Source: Paenibacillus validus NBRC 15382
GTDB lineage: Bacteria; Bacillota; Bacilli; Paenibacillales; NBRC-103111
Assembly (NCBI RefSeq): GCF_004000985.1
Contig: NZ_BIMH01000005.1
Coordinates: forward strand, 124,001-188,000
Length of the DNA stretch: 64,000 bases
Direction: 5' to 3'
The notes beneath the pieces were generated by a model. That model did no database searches and was not told the origin of the DNA. It saw only the letters and a list, made by a program, of their open reading frames with translations. The position numbers and the translations under genes were made by a program. Below are positions 50,721-59,926 of the stretch, piece after piece (the first letter of the stretch is position 1; each line of letters begins with the position of its first letter).

Positions 50721-52397
50721 ATGAAAAAGGAGATTATCGTTCCAAAAGCGGGACTCACCATGACGGAAGCGACCGTTGGACTCTGGCTGGTCTCCGAAGG
50801 GGATCCGGTTGAGAAGGACCAAGTCGTTCTGGAGCTTGCGACGGACAAAATTACGGTCGAAGTCACCGCCCCTTACGACGGAATCATGGTCTCTATTCTA
50901 CACCAGGAAGGGGAAACCGTTGCGACCGGGGAGTGTCTTGCCATTATGGAGACGGAAGCTGCGGAGGCGGAACGGTCTTCAGCTTCACAAGCGGCATCCG
51001 GCGCAGCCGGAGAAGGAAAGAAGTACGATGTAGCGGTGATTGGAGCGGGGCCCGGCGGGTACGTCGCCGCTATACGCGCTGCTCAGCTTGGCGGCAAGGT
51101 CGCCCTGATCGAGCAACGCGATTTGGGAGGCACCTGCCTGAACACGGGCTGCATTCCGACGAAGACGCTGCTGCGGGCTTCGGAATTCGTCAAAATGCCG
51201 AAAACCGCAGCGGAATACGGCGTTTTCTTCGAAAAACCCCGGGTCGATTACTCCCGTTTGATCGATTACAAGGATCAGGTCGTCCGAAAGCTGCAGAACG
51301 GCGTCGCGGGACTGCTGCACAAGAATAAAATCGAGCTGCTCAAGGGGCTTGGCAGGGTCGTCGATCCGCATACCATTGAAGTGCGGACGGAAGACCGAGA
51401 GAGCCATAGGATCGAAGCGAACCATATCATCGTGGCGAGCGGTTCCCAGCCGCACATGCCGGAGATTCCGGGGCTGAAGCAGGCAGGCCCGATGACCAGC
51501 ACCGAAGCGCTTGCCGGCAAAGAACGGCCGAGAAGCGTGGCCATTATAGGCGCCGGAGCGATCGGATGCGAATTTGCCGGTATTTATGCCCCTTTGGGCA
51601 CAGAAGTCACCCTGATCGAAAGCGCCGATCAAATCCTGCCCGGGACGGACCGGGATCTATCCCGCGTTCTCGCGGAATCCCTCCATCAGGAACAGGTGCG
51701 AATTCTTACTTCCGCAACCGTTACCCGCATCGATATCCATGGCGGCCGTAAGGTCGTACATGTAGAAACCGCCCAAGGCGCACAGGCCATTGAGGTCGAT
51801 GCCATTCTTGCGGCGACAGGAAGAAGGCCGGATCTGGAACAGATGCGGGAGCTCGGCGTCCGGCTGGAAGGCGGAAAAATCGCCGTGGATGATCAGATGA
51901 GAACCAGCATCCCATCCATCTACGCCGTTGGGGACGTCACGGGAATCGAGTTCCTGGCCCATGTTGCCTCCGCTCAAGGAGTCGTCGCAGCCGAAGCCGC
52001 CATGGGGCGGCCTTCCAGAATGGACTACCGCACGGTTACCCGCTGTATTTACACGTCTCCCGAGATCGCATCCGTAGGCTTGAACGAGCGGCAGGCCAAA
52101 GAGCAGGGACGGGATTATCAGATCGGCAAATACGCTTTTGAAGCAAACGGAAGGGCCATGACTTACGGGGAAACCGCTGGATTTGTGAAAGTACTGCGTG
52201 ATACCAGGTACGGCGAAATTCTCGGTATCCATATCATCGGCCCGAACGCATCCGAACTTATCGGAGAGGCGATGATGGCCGTCCATTTGGAGGCAACCGC
52301 AGAGGAATTTGCATTAGCCATTCACCCGCATCCTACGCTGTCGGAAGTGCTGGTCGAGGCGATTCTCGCGAGCATGGGACGCGGCATCCATTCTTAA
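50721..52397 (+). CDS. Dihydrolipoyl dehydrogenase (E3) with N-terminal lipoyl domain, second complex
   Basis: A 558-residue fusion. Residues 1-78 are a lipoyl domain with the lipoylated Lys43 in 'LELATDKITVEV', then a linker rich in Ala/Glu/Ser, then from about 101 a full E3: FAD motif 'VIGAGPGGYVAAIRAAQLGG', disulfide 'GGTCLNTGCIPTKTLL', NAD motif 'AIIGAGAIGCEFAG', and 'HPHPTLSEVLVEA' with the catalytic His-Glu. Lipoyl-E3 fusions are known from acetoin and pyruvate dehydrogenase systems, but here it appears to hold the only lipoyl domain of the complex. ATG 50721 has AGGAG 8 bases upstream; GTG 50715 is an alternative. Confidence 0.93.
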   Translation: MKKEIIVPKAGLTMTEATVGLWLVSEGDPVEKDQVVLELATDKITVEVTAPYDGIMVSILHQEGETVATGECLAIMETEAAEAERSSASQAASGAAGEGKKYDVAVIGAGPGGYVAAIRAAQLGGKVALIEQRDLGGTCLNTGCIPTKTLLRASEFVKMPKTAAEYGVFFEKPRVDYSRLIDYKDQVVRKLQNGVAGLLHKNKIELLKGLGRVVDPHTIEVRTEDRESHRIEANHIIVASGSQPHMPEIPGLKQAGPMTSTEALAGKERPRSVAIIGAGAIGCEFAGIYAPLGTEVTLIESADQILPGTDRDLSRVLAESLHQEQVRILTSATVTRIDIHGGRKVVHVETAQGAQAIEVDAILAATGRRPDLEQMRELGVRLEGGKIAVDDQMRTSIPSIYAVGDVTGIEFLAHVASAQGVVAAEAAMGRPSRMDYRTVTRCIYTSPEIASVGLNERQAKEQGRDYQIGKYAFEANGRAMTYGETAGFVKVLRDTRYGEILGIHIIGPNASELIGEAMMAVHLEATAEEFALAIHPHPTLSEVLVEAILASMGRGIHS

Positions 52398-52416
52398 CCG
52401 TGAAGGAGAGATTTGT

Positions 52417-53202
52417 ATGCAGTCTTTTCAATATATCAGGTTGGAAAACAACTCCGGGCTCGCCACGATCGTCCTGGACCGCCCGGAAACATTGAACGCC
52501 ATCAACGACGCGGTTCTGAATGAGCTGGATCAAGCGTTCACGATGCTGGAGCGGGACGATCAGGCAAGGGTGGTCATGATTACCGGTGGCGGGGATAAAG
52601 CGTTTGTTGCCGGCGGAGATATTGCTGCGATGCGGCAGATGAGTGTTCTGGAAGGCGAGAAATTTGTGTACCGCGGACAGGAAGTATTGAAGAAAATAGA
52701 AGACTCGCGAAAAGTCGTCATCGCGGCGCTTAACGGCTATACGCTCGGGGGAGGAATGGAACTCGCTTTGGCCTGCGACATTCGAATTGCCTCGGAGAAA
52801 GCCAAATTAGGGCTGCCGGAAGTATGCATCGGCCTTTATCCCGGATGGGGCGGCACCCAGCGACTGGTAAGGCTCGTCGGTAAAGGAATCACCAAAGAAC
52901 TGGTGTTTACCGGAGAACGTCTTTCCGCCGAAGAAGCCAAGGAGCTCGGATTGGTGAACAAAGTCGTGAAGCATGAAGAATTGTTGCCCTACTGCCGGAC
53001 GCTGGCCGATAAAATAATAGCCAATAGTCCGATTGCCGTCATGCAGGCGAAAAAAGCGATTAATCAAGGAAGCGAAATTTCTCTGGACCAGGCACTGGTT
53101 CTGGAAGCGGAAGCATGGCTTGTCAACTTCAGCACCGAGGACAGAGTAGAGGGTCTAACTTCTTTTCTTGAAAAACGCAAGCCCCATTATAAAGGCAAAT
53201 AA
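52417..53202 (+). CDS. Enoyl-CoA hydratase/isomerase (crotonase family)
   Basis: A 261-residue crotonase. The oxyanion-hole segments are 'FVAGGDIAAM' and 'NGYTLGGGMELALACDIRIA'; both catalytic glutamates are present ('LPEVCIGLYPGWGGTQRL' and 'GITKELVFTGE'), so it should hydrate enoyl-CoA. AAGGAGAG precedes ATG 52417. The C-terminal 'EDRVEGLTSFLEKRKPHYKG' is typical of the short-chain hydratases of Bacillota beta-oxidation operons. Confidence 0.93.
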   Translation: MQSFQYIRLENNSGLATIVLDRPETLNAINDAVLNELDQAFTMLERDDQARVVMITGGGDKAFVAGGDIAAMRQMSVLEGEKFVYRGQEVLKKIEDSRKVVIAALNGYTLGGGMELALACDIRIASEKAKLGLPEVCIGLYPGWGGTQRLVRLVGKGITKELVFTGERLSAEEAKELGLVNKVVKHEELLPYCRTLADKIIANSPIAVMQAKKAINQGSEISLDQALVLEAEAWLVNFSTEDRVEGLTSFLEKRKPHYKGK

Positions 53203-53222
53203 GCAAAAGGCAGGGTTGATTT

Positions 53223-54752
53223 ATGAAACATATGGGAAATAACAATTTTTCATCCCTTGTGACCCGAGGCGCTTTAAACAACCCGAACAAAGAAGTCATC
53301 ACCTTCAAGCAGCAAAGAATAACGTACCGCGAGCTTCAGGAGAGAGTCAGCGCCTTAGCGCAAGGGCTGCTTGATCTCGGAGTAAAGAAGGGCGATGTGG
53401 TTGCGATTCTCTTATTTAACCACACCGAATATTTTGAAATTATTTTTGCCGCCAACCGGATTGGAGCGATCTTTCTGCCGCTAAACTTCCGCTTAGCCGC
53501 CGATGAAATCGCATACATTGCAGACAATGCCGATGCCAAAGCTATTTTCTCGGAGGACTCCTTCCATGAAACGCTGGATTCCATTCGGGGGAATGTGCAG
53601 CAGCTTCAGCATTATATTACGCTGTCCGCCAACGAACCGTCCGGTTGGACCCGATACGAACAATTGATAGAAACGAACCGGGGCGCCGACGTTCAGGACG
53701 CGCACGTCGAACTGGACGACCTGCACCGCTTGATGTATACGTCCGGCACGACTTCCCGGCCCAAAGGCGTCATGATTACCTATGGAAATCTGTACTGGAA
53801 AAATATCGGCCATATTTGGGAATTCAATATTACGCCGGACGACAAAACGTTAATCTCCGGGCCATTGTATCATGTCGGAGCGCTCGACTTGACGGCAACC
53901 GGCACCCTCTATCGCGGTGGAAGCATCGTCATTGTCAACAAGTTCAACACGCTCGAAGTGCTGGAGACGATCCAGAGAGAGAAGCCGACGAACATCTGGC
54001 TGGCTCCCGCCATGGTCAACATGATTCTGCAGGAACCGACGACGGATCAATATCAGCTGGATTCGATCCGTTACATTATCGCGGGCGGGGAACGAATGCC
54101 GGAGCCGCTCATCCAAAAAATCCAGCAGTTGTTTAAAAACGCCTGGTTTTGCGACGCGTACGGATTAACCGAAACGGTGTCGGGGGACACCTTCATGCCG
54201 AGCAGCATGACGATTGAGAAGCTCGGCTCGGTCGGGCGGCCCTGCCTGCATCTCGATCTGAAAATCGCAGATGAGCAGGGAAATGAAGTTTCCCCGGGCG
54301 AGGTGGGCGAAATCGTATTGCGGGGACCGAAAATCTCAAAAGGATATTGGAAAAACCCGGAGGCTACCGGGAAAACGTTTAAAGACGGCTGGTTTTTCAC
54401 AGGAGACATGGGCAGACTGGACGCGGACGGCTTCCTGTTTATCGTAGACCGCAAGAAAGATATGATCATCAGCGGCGGAGAAAATATCGCATCGCTGGAG
54501 GTGGAACGCGTTCTTTATGAACTTCCGACAGTACTTGAAGCTTCTGTAATCGGGGTACCGAACGACAGGTGGGGAGAAGTGCCGAAGGCGTTCGTCGTCG
54601 TGAAGCCGGGGGCAACCCTGACCGCAGAAGAAATTCAAGAGCATTGTATGTCCAGACTGGCTAAATTCAAAGTGCCGAAAGAAGTGGAATTCATAGATAA
54701 ACTTCCGCGGAATCCGTCCGGTAAAGTGCTGAAAAGACTATTGAGGGAATAG
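53223..54752 (+). CDS. Acyl-CoA synthetase (AMP-dependent, ANL superfamily)
   Basis: A 509-residue ligase that activates a carboxylic acid with ATP and CoA. The P-loop is 'MYTSGTTSRPKGVM', the acid-pocket motif 'DAYGLTETVSGD', the hinge 'DRKKDMIISGGENIASLEVE' and the catalytic Lys in 'RNPSGKVLKRLL'. Its specificity cannot be read reliably. In context it may activate the carboxylated product of the HyuAB reaction or the imported acid. ATG 53223 is preceded by GGCAGGG; ATG 53232 is possible. It is in the middle of the beta-oxidation run. Confidence 0.93.
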   Translation: MKHMGNNNFSSLVTRGALNNPNKEVITFKQQRITYRELQERVSALAQGLLDLGVKKGDVVAILLFNHTEYFEIIFAANRIGAIFLPLNFRLAADEIAYIADNADAKAIFSEDSFHETLDSIRGNVQQLQHYITLSANEPSGWTRYEQLIETNRGADVQDAHVELDDLHRLMYTSGTTSRPKGVMITYGNLYWKNIGHIWEFNITPDDKTLISGPLYHVGALDLTATGTLYRGGSIVIVNKFNTLEVLETIQREKPTNIWLAPAMVNMILQEPTTDQYQLDSIRYIIAGGERMPEPLIQKIQQLFKNAWFCDAYGLTETVSGDTFMPSSMTIEKLGSVGRPCLHLDLKIADEQGNEVSPGEVGEIVLRGPKISKGYWKNPEATGKTFKDGWFFTGDMGRLDADGFLFIVDRKKDMIISGGENIASLEVERVLYELPTVLEASVIGVPNDRWGEVPKAFVVVKPGATLTAEEIQEHCMSRLAKFKVPKEVEFIDKLPRNPSGKVLKRLLRE

Positions 54753-54769
54753 AAGGAGGATGAATCTGA

Positions 54770-55942
54770 ATGAATTTTGAAATAACCGACGAACAAAAAA
54801 TGATGCGGGACGGCGTTCGACAAATTGCTGAAGATTTCGGGCTGGACTATTGGCGGGAAAAGGACGACAAGCACGAATTCGTCTCTGAATTATGGAGCGA
54901 GCTCGGCAAAAACGGTTATATCGGTGTGGCCGTTCCGGAGAAATTCGGCGGCGTCGGACTTGGGATGATGGAAATGACCATGGTGATCGAGGAGCTGGCT
55001 AAAGGGGGGGCCGGGTCCACGGTAGCACAGCTGTTTATGCTCACTCCCGTTTTCGGCGGAGTGACGATCGATCTTCACGGCAGCGAAGCGCAAAAGGAAC
55101 AGTATCTGACGAAGATGTCCGCCGGACAGCTTAATTTCTGCATGGCGCTGACGGAGCCGAACGCAGGCAGCAACTCGCTTGAGATCACGACGATTGCCAG
55201 GAAAGAAGAAGATCATTACGTGATCAACGGTCAAAAAATTTGGATATCCGGTGCCGATGTGGCTGATAAAATGCTGATCGTCGCCCGAACGACAAAGCGC
55301 AGCGAAGTGCAGAAAAAAACCGAAGGAATCAGCCTCTTCCTGGTGGATACCAAGGACCCCGCCATTACACTTCAGCCTATTGAGAAAGTGGGGACCCGCT
55401 GTGTGCGGTCCGATACGGTATTTATCGAAAATTTGAGAGTGCATAAAGACAACCTGATCGGAGAAGAAGGCAAAGGCTGGTCATACCTTGTGGATACGCT
55501 TAACGCAGAACGGATTGTGACGACAGCCGGGCTCATTGGGACGGGGCAGCTCGCTCTGCAGCTCGCGGTGAATTACGCGAAAGAACGGGTGGTGTTTAAC
55601 AACACCCCGATCGGCGCTTATCAAGGCATCCAATTCCCGCTTGCGAAAATTCGGGCCGAACTGGAGCTGGCGCAGCTGATGAATTATAAAGCCGCATGGC
55701 TCTATGATCAGAAGAAACCGAACGGCACCGAAGCGAACATGGCCAAATTAATCGCCGCCGAAGCAGCCTTCCATGCTTGCGACCGGGCCATGCAGGTAAT
55801 GGGCGGGTATGGCTATGCGAAAGAATACCACATTGAACGGTTGTGGCGCGACGTCAGACTTTTCAAAATCGCCCCCGTATCTGAAGAAATGATATTGAAT
55901 TATATCTCGCAGCATGATCTCGGTCTGCCGCGGTCTTATTAA
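54770..55942 (+). CDS. Acyl-CoA dehydrogenase
   Basis: A 390-residue FAD enzyme: 'LNFCMALTEPNAGSNSLEIT' and 'YVINGQKIWISGADVADKML' line the flavin, 'MQVMGGYGYAKEYHIERLWR' is the C-terminal signature. The usual catalytic Glu position near the end (YEG) is 'APV'. A Glu is present instead in 'LNAERIVTTAGLIG' near residue 247, the place used by isovaleryl- and long-chain acyl-CoA dehydrogenases. This suggests a branched or bulky acyl-CoA substrate. AGAAGGAGG precedes ATG 54770. Electrons would pass to the ETF encoded directly behind. Confidence 0.93.
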   Translation: MNFEITDEQKMMRDGVRQIAEDFGLDYWREKDDKHEFVSELWSELGKNGYIGVAVPEKFGGVGLGMMEMTMVIEELAKGGAGSTVAQLFMLTPVFGGVTIDLHGSEAQKEQYLTKMSAGQLNFCMALTEPNAGSNSLEITTIARKEEDHYVINGQKIWISGADVADKMLIVARTTKRSEVQKKTEGISLFLVDTKDPAITLQPIEKVGTRCVRSDTVFIENLRVHKDNLIGEEGKGWSYLVDTLNAERIVTTAGLIGTGQLALQLAVNYAKERVVFNNTPIGAYQGIQFPLAKIRAELELAQLMNYKAAWLYDQKKPNGTEANMAKLIAAEAAFHACDRAMQVMGGYGYAKEYHIERLWRDVRLFKIAPVSEEMILNYISQHDLGLPRSY

Positions 55943-55982
55943 CTTTCGTTTGCCTTGATGGATTGCGGAGGAGGAGTGAAGG

Positions 55983-56750
55983 ATGGACATCCTGGTTTTG
56001 CTGAAACAGAGCTTAGGCACGGAAGAAAAAATTTTCATCGAGAACAAGAAGATCAAAGAGGATGACGCGGAATTTGTGATCAATCCTTATGACGAATATG
56101 CGGTGGAGGAAGCGATCCGCTGGAAGGACGAATTAGGCGGTGAAGTGACCGTGCTTACCGTGGGACCGTCCAGAGCCGAAAGCGCGCTCAGGACTGCGCT
56201 GGCTATGGGGGCAGACCAAGCGATACATGTGATATCCGAGGAAAGCCAGCATGATGAAGCGGCGATTTCCAGCATCATCGCCAAAGCCATCTACGGGAAA
56301 ACCTACGATTTGATTCTTGCCGGAAATATGGCCATTGATTCGGGAGCCGGCCAGGTTGCCGTACGTGTCGCCGAACGGCTCGGGATTCCCCACGTGTCGA
56401 CGATTACGAAACTAACCATCGACGGCAACCGAGCTGCCATTGAGCGTGATGTAGAGGGTGACGTAGAGGCAGTGGAGGTCGACCTTCCTTTGCTGGCGAC
56501 CGCCCAGCAGGGATTAAATGAACCCCGTTATCCGTCTCTGCCCGGCATCATGAAGGCGAAGAAGAAGCCGCTTCAGCAGCTGACCGTCGCCGATCTGAAC
56601 ATGAAGCCGGAAGAATTGCAGATCTATACCCAGGTTGTCGATCAATATTTGCCTTCCCCGAAGGAGGCCGGTCGCATGCTCCAGGGAGAGTTGAAGGATC
56701 AGGTGAAGGAACTGGTACATTCGCTGCGCAGCAAAGAAAAGGTCGTATAG
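55983..56750 (+). CDS. etfB: Electron transfer flavoprotein beta subunit
   Basis: A 255-residue ETF beta subunit. Visible are 'DAEFVINPYDEYAVEEAIRW', the AMP-binding 'LAGNMAIDSGAGQVAVRVAE' and 'LLATAQQGLNEPRYPSLPGI' followed by 'MKAKKKPL'. With the alpha subunit it accepts electrons from the acyl-CoA dehydrogenase. GGAGGAGGAG precedes ATG 55983. Confidence 0.95.
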   Translation: MDILVLLKQSLGTEEKIFIENKKIKEDDAEFVINPYDEYAVEEAIRWKDELGGEVTVLTVGPSRAESALRTALAMGADQAIHVISEESQHDEAAISSIIAKAIYGKTYDLILAGNMAIDSGAGQVAVRVAERLGIPHVSTITKLTIDGNRAAIERDVEGDVEAVEVDLPLLATAQQGLNEPRYPSLPGIMKAKKKPLQQLTVADLNMKPEELQIYTQVVDQYLPSPKEAGRMLQGELKDQVKELVHSLRSKEKVV

Positions 56751-56760
56751 GGAGAGATTG

Positions 56761-57738
56761 ATGATGAGTAGAAAAGTGCTGGTAGTCGGGGAAACAAAAG
56801 ACGGGCATTTGCGACATGTAACGTTCGAAGCTTTGACGGCCGGCAGAAGACTGGCAGACGGCGGACCGTTGATAGCCGCACTCTTTGGATCAGACGCTGA
56901 ATCGTATGCTGAAGAAATAAGCAAGTACGGCGCGGAACAGCTTTACGCGATTTCCGGTGAAGGGGCCCATCCAACCAATGAATACTGCACCGAGGCACTC
57001 TTTCAACTCATTCAGGAGATACGTCCCGATGCCATACTGATGGGTCATACGTCGGCAGGCAGAGATATCGCTCCCAGACTCGCTGCGCGTATGGGTGTCG
57101 GATTGATCTCGGATTGCATTGGAATGGAAGTGACGGGAGAAGACGTTTTCTTTACAAGGGCGGTCTATTCCGGTAAAGCGTTCCAAATCAAGTCATTCCG
57201 CAGCGGCACGATCTATGCCACGCTGCGCCCGAATAACATTGACGTCTCCGAAGCTCCTGCCCAAACCGCTGCGGCTGTTTTCCGTCCGGACGTCAAAGAT
57301 CTGAAAGTGCTGGTCAAAGACATCGTTCGCAGAACGTCGAGCGGCGTGGATTTGAGCGAAGCCAAAATCATTGTAGCCGGAGGCCGGGGAGTGAAGAGCG
57401 CGGAAGGCTTCGAACCGCTCCGTGAGCTCGCAGCTGTGCTGGGAGCCGCTGTGGGCGCGTCCCGGGCGGCATGTGATTCGGGATTCTGCAACTATGCGCT
57501 GCAAATCGGCCAGACGGGTAAAGTGGTAACCCCGGACTTATACATTGCCTGCGGCATTTCCGGTGCTATTCAGCACCTGGCCGGCATGTCCAATTCGAAG
57601 GTGATTGTCGCCATCAATAAAGACCGCGAGGCTCCGATATTCAAGATTGCGGATTACGGCATCGTGGGCGACCTGTTTGAAGTTGTCCCTATGCTGACGG
57701 AGGCCTTTAAGCAAACCTTGCACGATGCGGCGGGTTGA
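56761..57738 (+). CDS. etfA: Electron transfer flavoprotein alpha subunit
   Basis: A 325-residue ETF alpha subunit with the C-terminal FAD motif 'VTPDLYIACGISGAIQHLAG' and 'INKDREAPIFKIADYGIVGD', plus 'IVAGGRGVKSAEGFEPLREL' in front. ATG 56761 lies 6 bases after GGGAG; ATG 56764 and TTG 56758 are near alternatives. It is 10 bases behind etfB and 67 bases before the membrane oxidoreductase gene, so electrons can be followed gene by gene from dehydrogenase to membrane. Confidence 0.95.
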   Translation: MMSRKVLVVGETKDGHLRHVTFEALTAGRRLADGGPLIAALFGSDAESYAEEISKYGAEQLYAISGEGAHPTNEYCTEALFQLIQEIRPDAILMGHTSAGRDIAPRLAARMGVGLISDCIGMEVTGEDVFFTRAVYSGKAFQIKSFRSGTIYATLRPNNIDVSEAPAQTAAAVFRPDVKDLKVLVKDIVRRTSSGVDLSEAKIIVAGGRGVKSAEGFEPLRELAAVLGAAVGASRAACDSGFCNYALQIGQTGKVVTPDLYIACGISGAIQHLAGMSNSKVIVAINKDREAPIFKIADYGIVGDLFEVVPMLTEAFKQTLHDAAG

Positions 57739-57805
57739 CCGCTGACGGAAGACCCGGATGTAAAAACAAACAGCGACAAGTAAGGTACCCGCAGAGGATG
57801 GGGGA

Positions 57806-59857
57806 ATGATCATGCTGTCACTTTTAAATTTCATAGCCTTTCTCGCTGTAACCGGATATGCGCTGTACCTTGCCGCTCATGTCATCTACAGCCGCATCAT
57901 GTTCATTCAACTAGGCAAAAAATCGAACTTGCGAAAAGATACCGCGGTCCGGATCAACGAGTTTCTCGTTCATGTATTCGGGCAGCGAAAACTTTTCAAG
58001 GACGCCAAAAGCGGCGTCATGCACTTTATCCTGTTTTACGGCTTTATCATCCTTCAGTTCGGGGCTATCGAGCTCATGATCAAAGGATTTATCAAAGGCT
58101 TTGAATATCCGATCGGGGAATTTCATCCCTATTTCAGCGTTCTCCAGGAAGTCACTACGTTACTCGTCCTTCTTGCTGCGCTTTATGCCTTTTACCGCCG
58201 TTATATAGAAAGACTGGCGCGGTTGAAAAGGGGATTCAAAGCGGGCCTCGTCATCATGTTCCTCTCGGTTTTGATGTTCTCGATCTTGATGAGCCTGGCT
58301 TTTGAGCATCTTTGGCTCGGGAATACGGGAAGCCCCTATGCTCCGATTTCTTCGATCATCGCGGGTTGGTTCGCCGGCATCGGTCCGGCTGCGGCGGGCG
58401 TAGGGTTCTATGTGTTCTGGTGGATTCATCTGCTCACCCTGCTGTCGTTTGCCGTCTATGTCCCGCAGTCCAAGCACGCGCATATCATTTTTGCACCCGT
58501 GAACGTCTATCTGCGGGATACGAAACCGGCAGGAAAGCTGACTTCTATAAATTTCGAGGATGAAACGCAGGAAACATACGGGGTTGGCAAAATCGAAGAG
58601 TTCCGCCAAAACCAGTTGATGGATCTGTATGCCTGTGTCGAGTGTGGGCGCTGCACCCAGATGTGTCCGGCTTCGGGTACGGGAAAAACGTTGTCGCCGA
58701 TGGACGTCATTACCAAGATGAGGGATCATTTAACGGAAAAGGGAGCGGCCATCACCTCCCGGACAGCGTGGATGCCTGGTTTCGTCTTCAAAGATACCGG
58801 AGCGGATACGCTGGTCAAGAAGGCGGGGACGACGGATTCACTAGCGGCAAATCTGGTCGGAGAGGTGATCACCGAGGAGGAATTGTGGGCCTGTACGACC
58901 TGCCGGAACTGCGAAGATCAGTGCCCGGTGGCCAATGAGCATGTCGAAATGATTATCGATATGCGCCGTCATCTCGTATTAACGGAAGGCCGTATGCCGT
59001 CCGAAGCGGTCCGTTATTTCCAGAACGTCGAGCGGCAGAGCAATCCGTGGGGAATCAGCCGGACAGAGCGGATCCTATGGCGTGAAGGACGGGAGGATAT
59101 CGTCGTCCCGACGGTTAAGGAAGTGGATGAATTTGAGTATTTATTCTTTGTCGGCTCCATGGGCTCTTACGATCAGCGAACGCAGAAGGTGGCGCAGTCT
59201 TTCGCCAAAATCATGAATGCGGCTGGAATTCCATTCGCCATTCTGGGTAATGAGGAGCACAATTCGGGGGATACGGCCCGCCGGATGGGCAATGAATTTC
59301 TATTCCAGCAGTTGTGCGAGAAAAATATCGCCAATTTTGAAAAGTATGGGGTGAAGAAAATTGTCACGATCTGCCCGCATACGTACAACACGTTCAAGAA
59401 TGAGTATCCGGAATTTGGGCTGGAAGCGGAAGTTTATCACCATACGGAGCTGATCTGGACATGGATGGAAGAAGGGAGAATCAAACCGACCAAACAGGTC
59501 CATGAAGCCATTGCTTACCACGATTCCTGTTACCTCGGCCGGTACAACGGAATTTATGAGATCCCGCGTAAAATCCTTCAGTCCATTTCGGGTGTGGAGC
59601 TGCTGGAGATGGAACGGAACCGGCAGGATTCGATGTGCTGCGGGGCCGGCGGCGGCATGATGTGGATGGAGGAAACGCAGGGCAAACGCGTCAACCTCGC
59701 GCGGACCGAGCAGGCGCTGCGCGTGAACCCGACAGCGATCGGAAGCAACTGTCCGTACTGCTTGACGATGATGAGCGATGGCGTCAAAGCGAAAGAAGCG
59801 GAAGAGCGGGTCGCGACACTGGATATTTCGGAAATCGTGGAGCGTGCTCTTGCATGA
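57806..59857 (+). CDS. ETF-linked membrane iron-sulfur oxidoreductase (FadF-like EMO)
   Basis: A 683-residue fusion of a membrane domain of about five helices ('FILFYGFIILQFGAIELMI', 'AGLVIMFLSVLMFSILMSLA', 'VGFYVFWWIHLLTLLSFAVY'), a ferredoxin domain with two CxxCxxCxxxCP clusters ('CVECGRCTQMCPASG' and 'CTTCRNCEDQCPVAN') and two heterodisulfide-reductase-type cysteine-rich domains ('YHDSCYLGRYNGIYE', 'SMCCGAGGGMMWMEE'). This is the architecture of Bacillus FadF, which moves electrons from ETF to menaquinone during fatty acid oxidation. ATG 57806 has GAGG 8 bases upstream. It links acyl-CoA oxidation to respiration in this operon. Confidence 0.92.
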   Translation: MIMLSLLNFIAFLAVTGYALYLAAHVIYSRIMFIQLGKKSNLRKDTAVRINEFLVHVFGQRKLFKDAKSGVMHFILFYGFIILQFGAIELMIKGFIKGFEYPIGEFHPYFSVLQEVTTLLVLLAALYAFYRRYIERLARLKRGFKAGLVIMFLSVLMFSILMSLAFEHLWLGNTGSPYAPISSIIAGWFAGIGPAAAGVGFYVFWWIHLLTLLSFAVYVPQSKHAHIIFAPVNVYLRDTKPAGKLTSINFEDETQETYGVGKIEEFRQNQLMDLYACVECGRCTQMCPASGTGKTLSPMDVITKMRDHLTEKGAAITSRTAWMPGFVFKDTGADTLVKKAGTTDSLAANLVGEVITEEELWACTTCRNCEDQCPVANEHVEMIIDMRRHLVLTEGRMPSEAVRYFQNVERQSNPWGISRTERILWREGREDIVVPTVKEVDEFEYLFFVGSMGSYDQRTQKVAQSFAKIMNAAGIPFAILGNEEHNSGDTARRMGNEFLFQQLCEKNIANFEKYGVKKIVTICPHTYNTFKNEYPEFGLEAEVYHHTELIWTWMEEGRIKPTKQVHEAIAYHDSCYLGRYNGIYEIPRKILQSISGVELLEMERNRQDSMCCGAGGGMMWMEETQGKRVNLARTEQALRVNPTAIGSNCPYCLTMMSDGVKAKEAEERVATLDISEIVERALA

Positions 59858-59926
59858 ACAATTCCGGTTCAAGTGCTGCCTGTAAACGGCGGACTTTTTA
59901 TGGAGTAAAGGAGAGGAGGGACCGGG

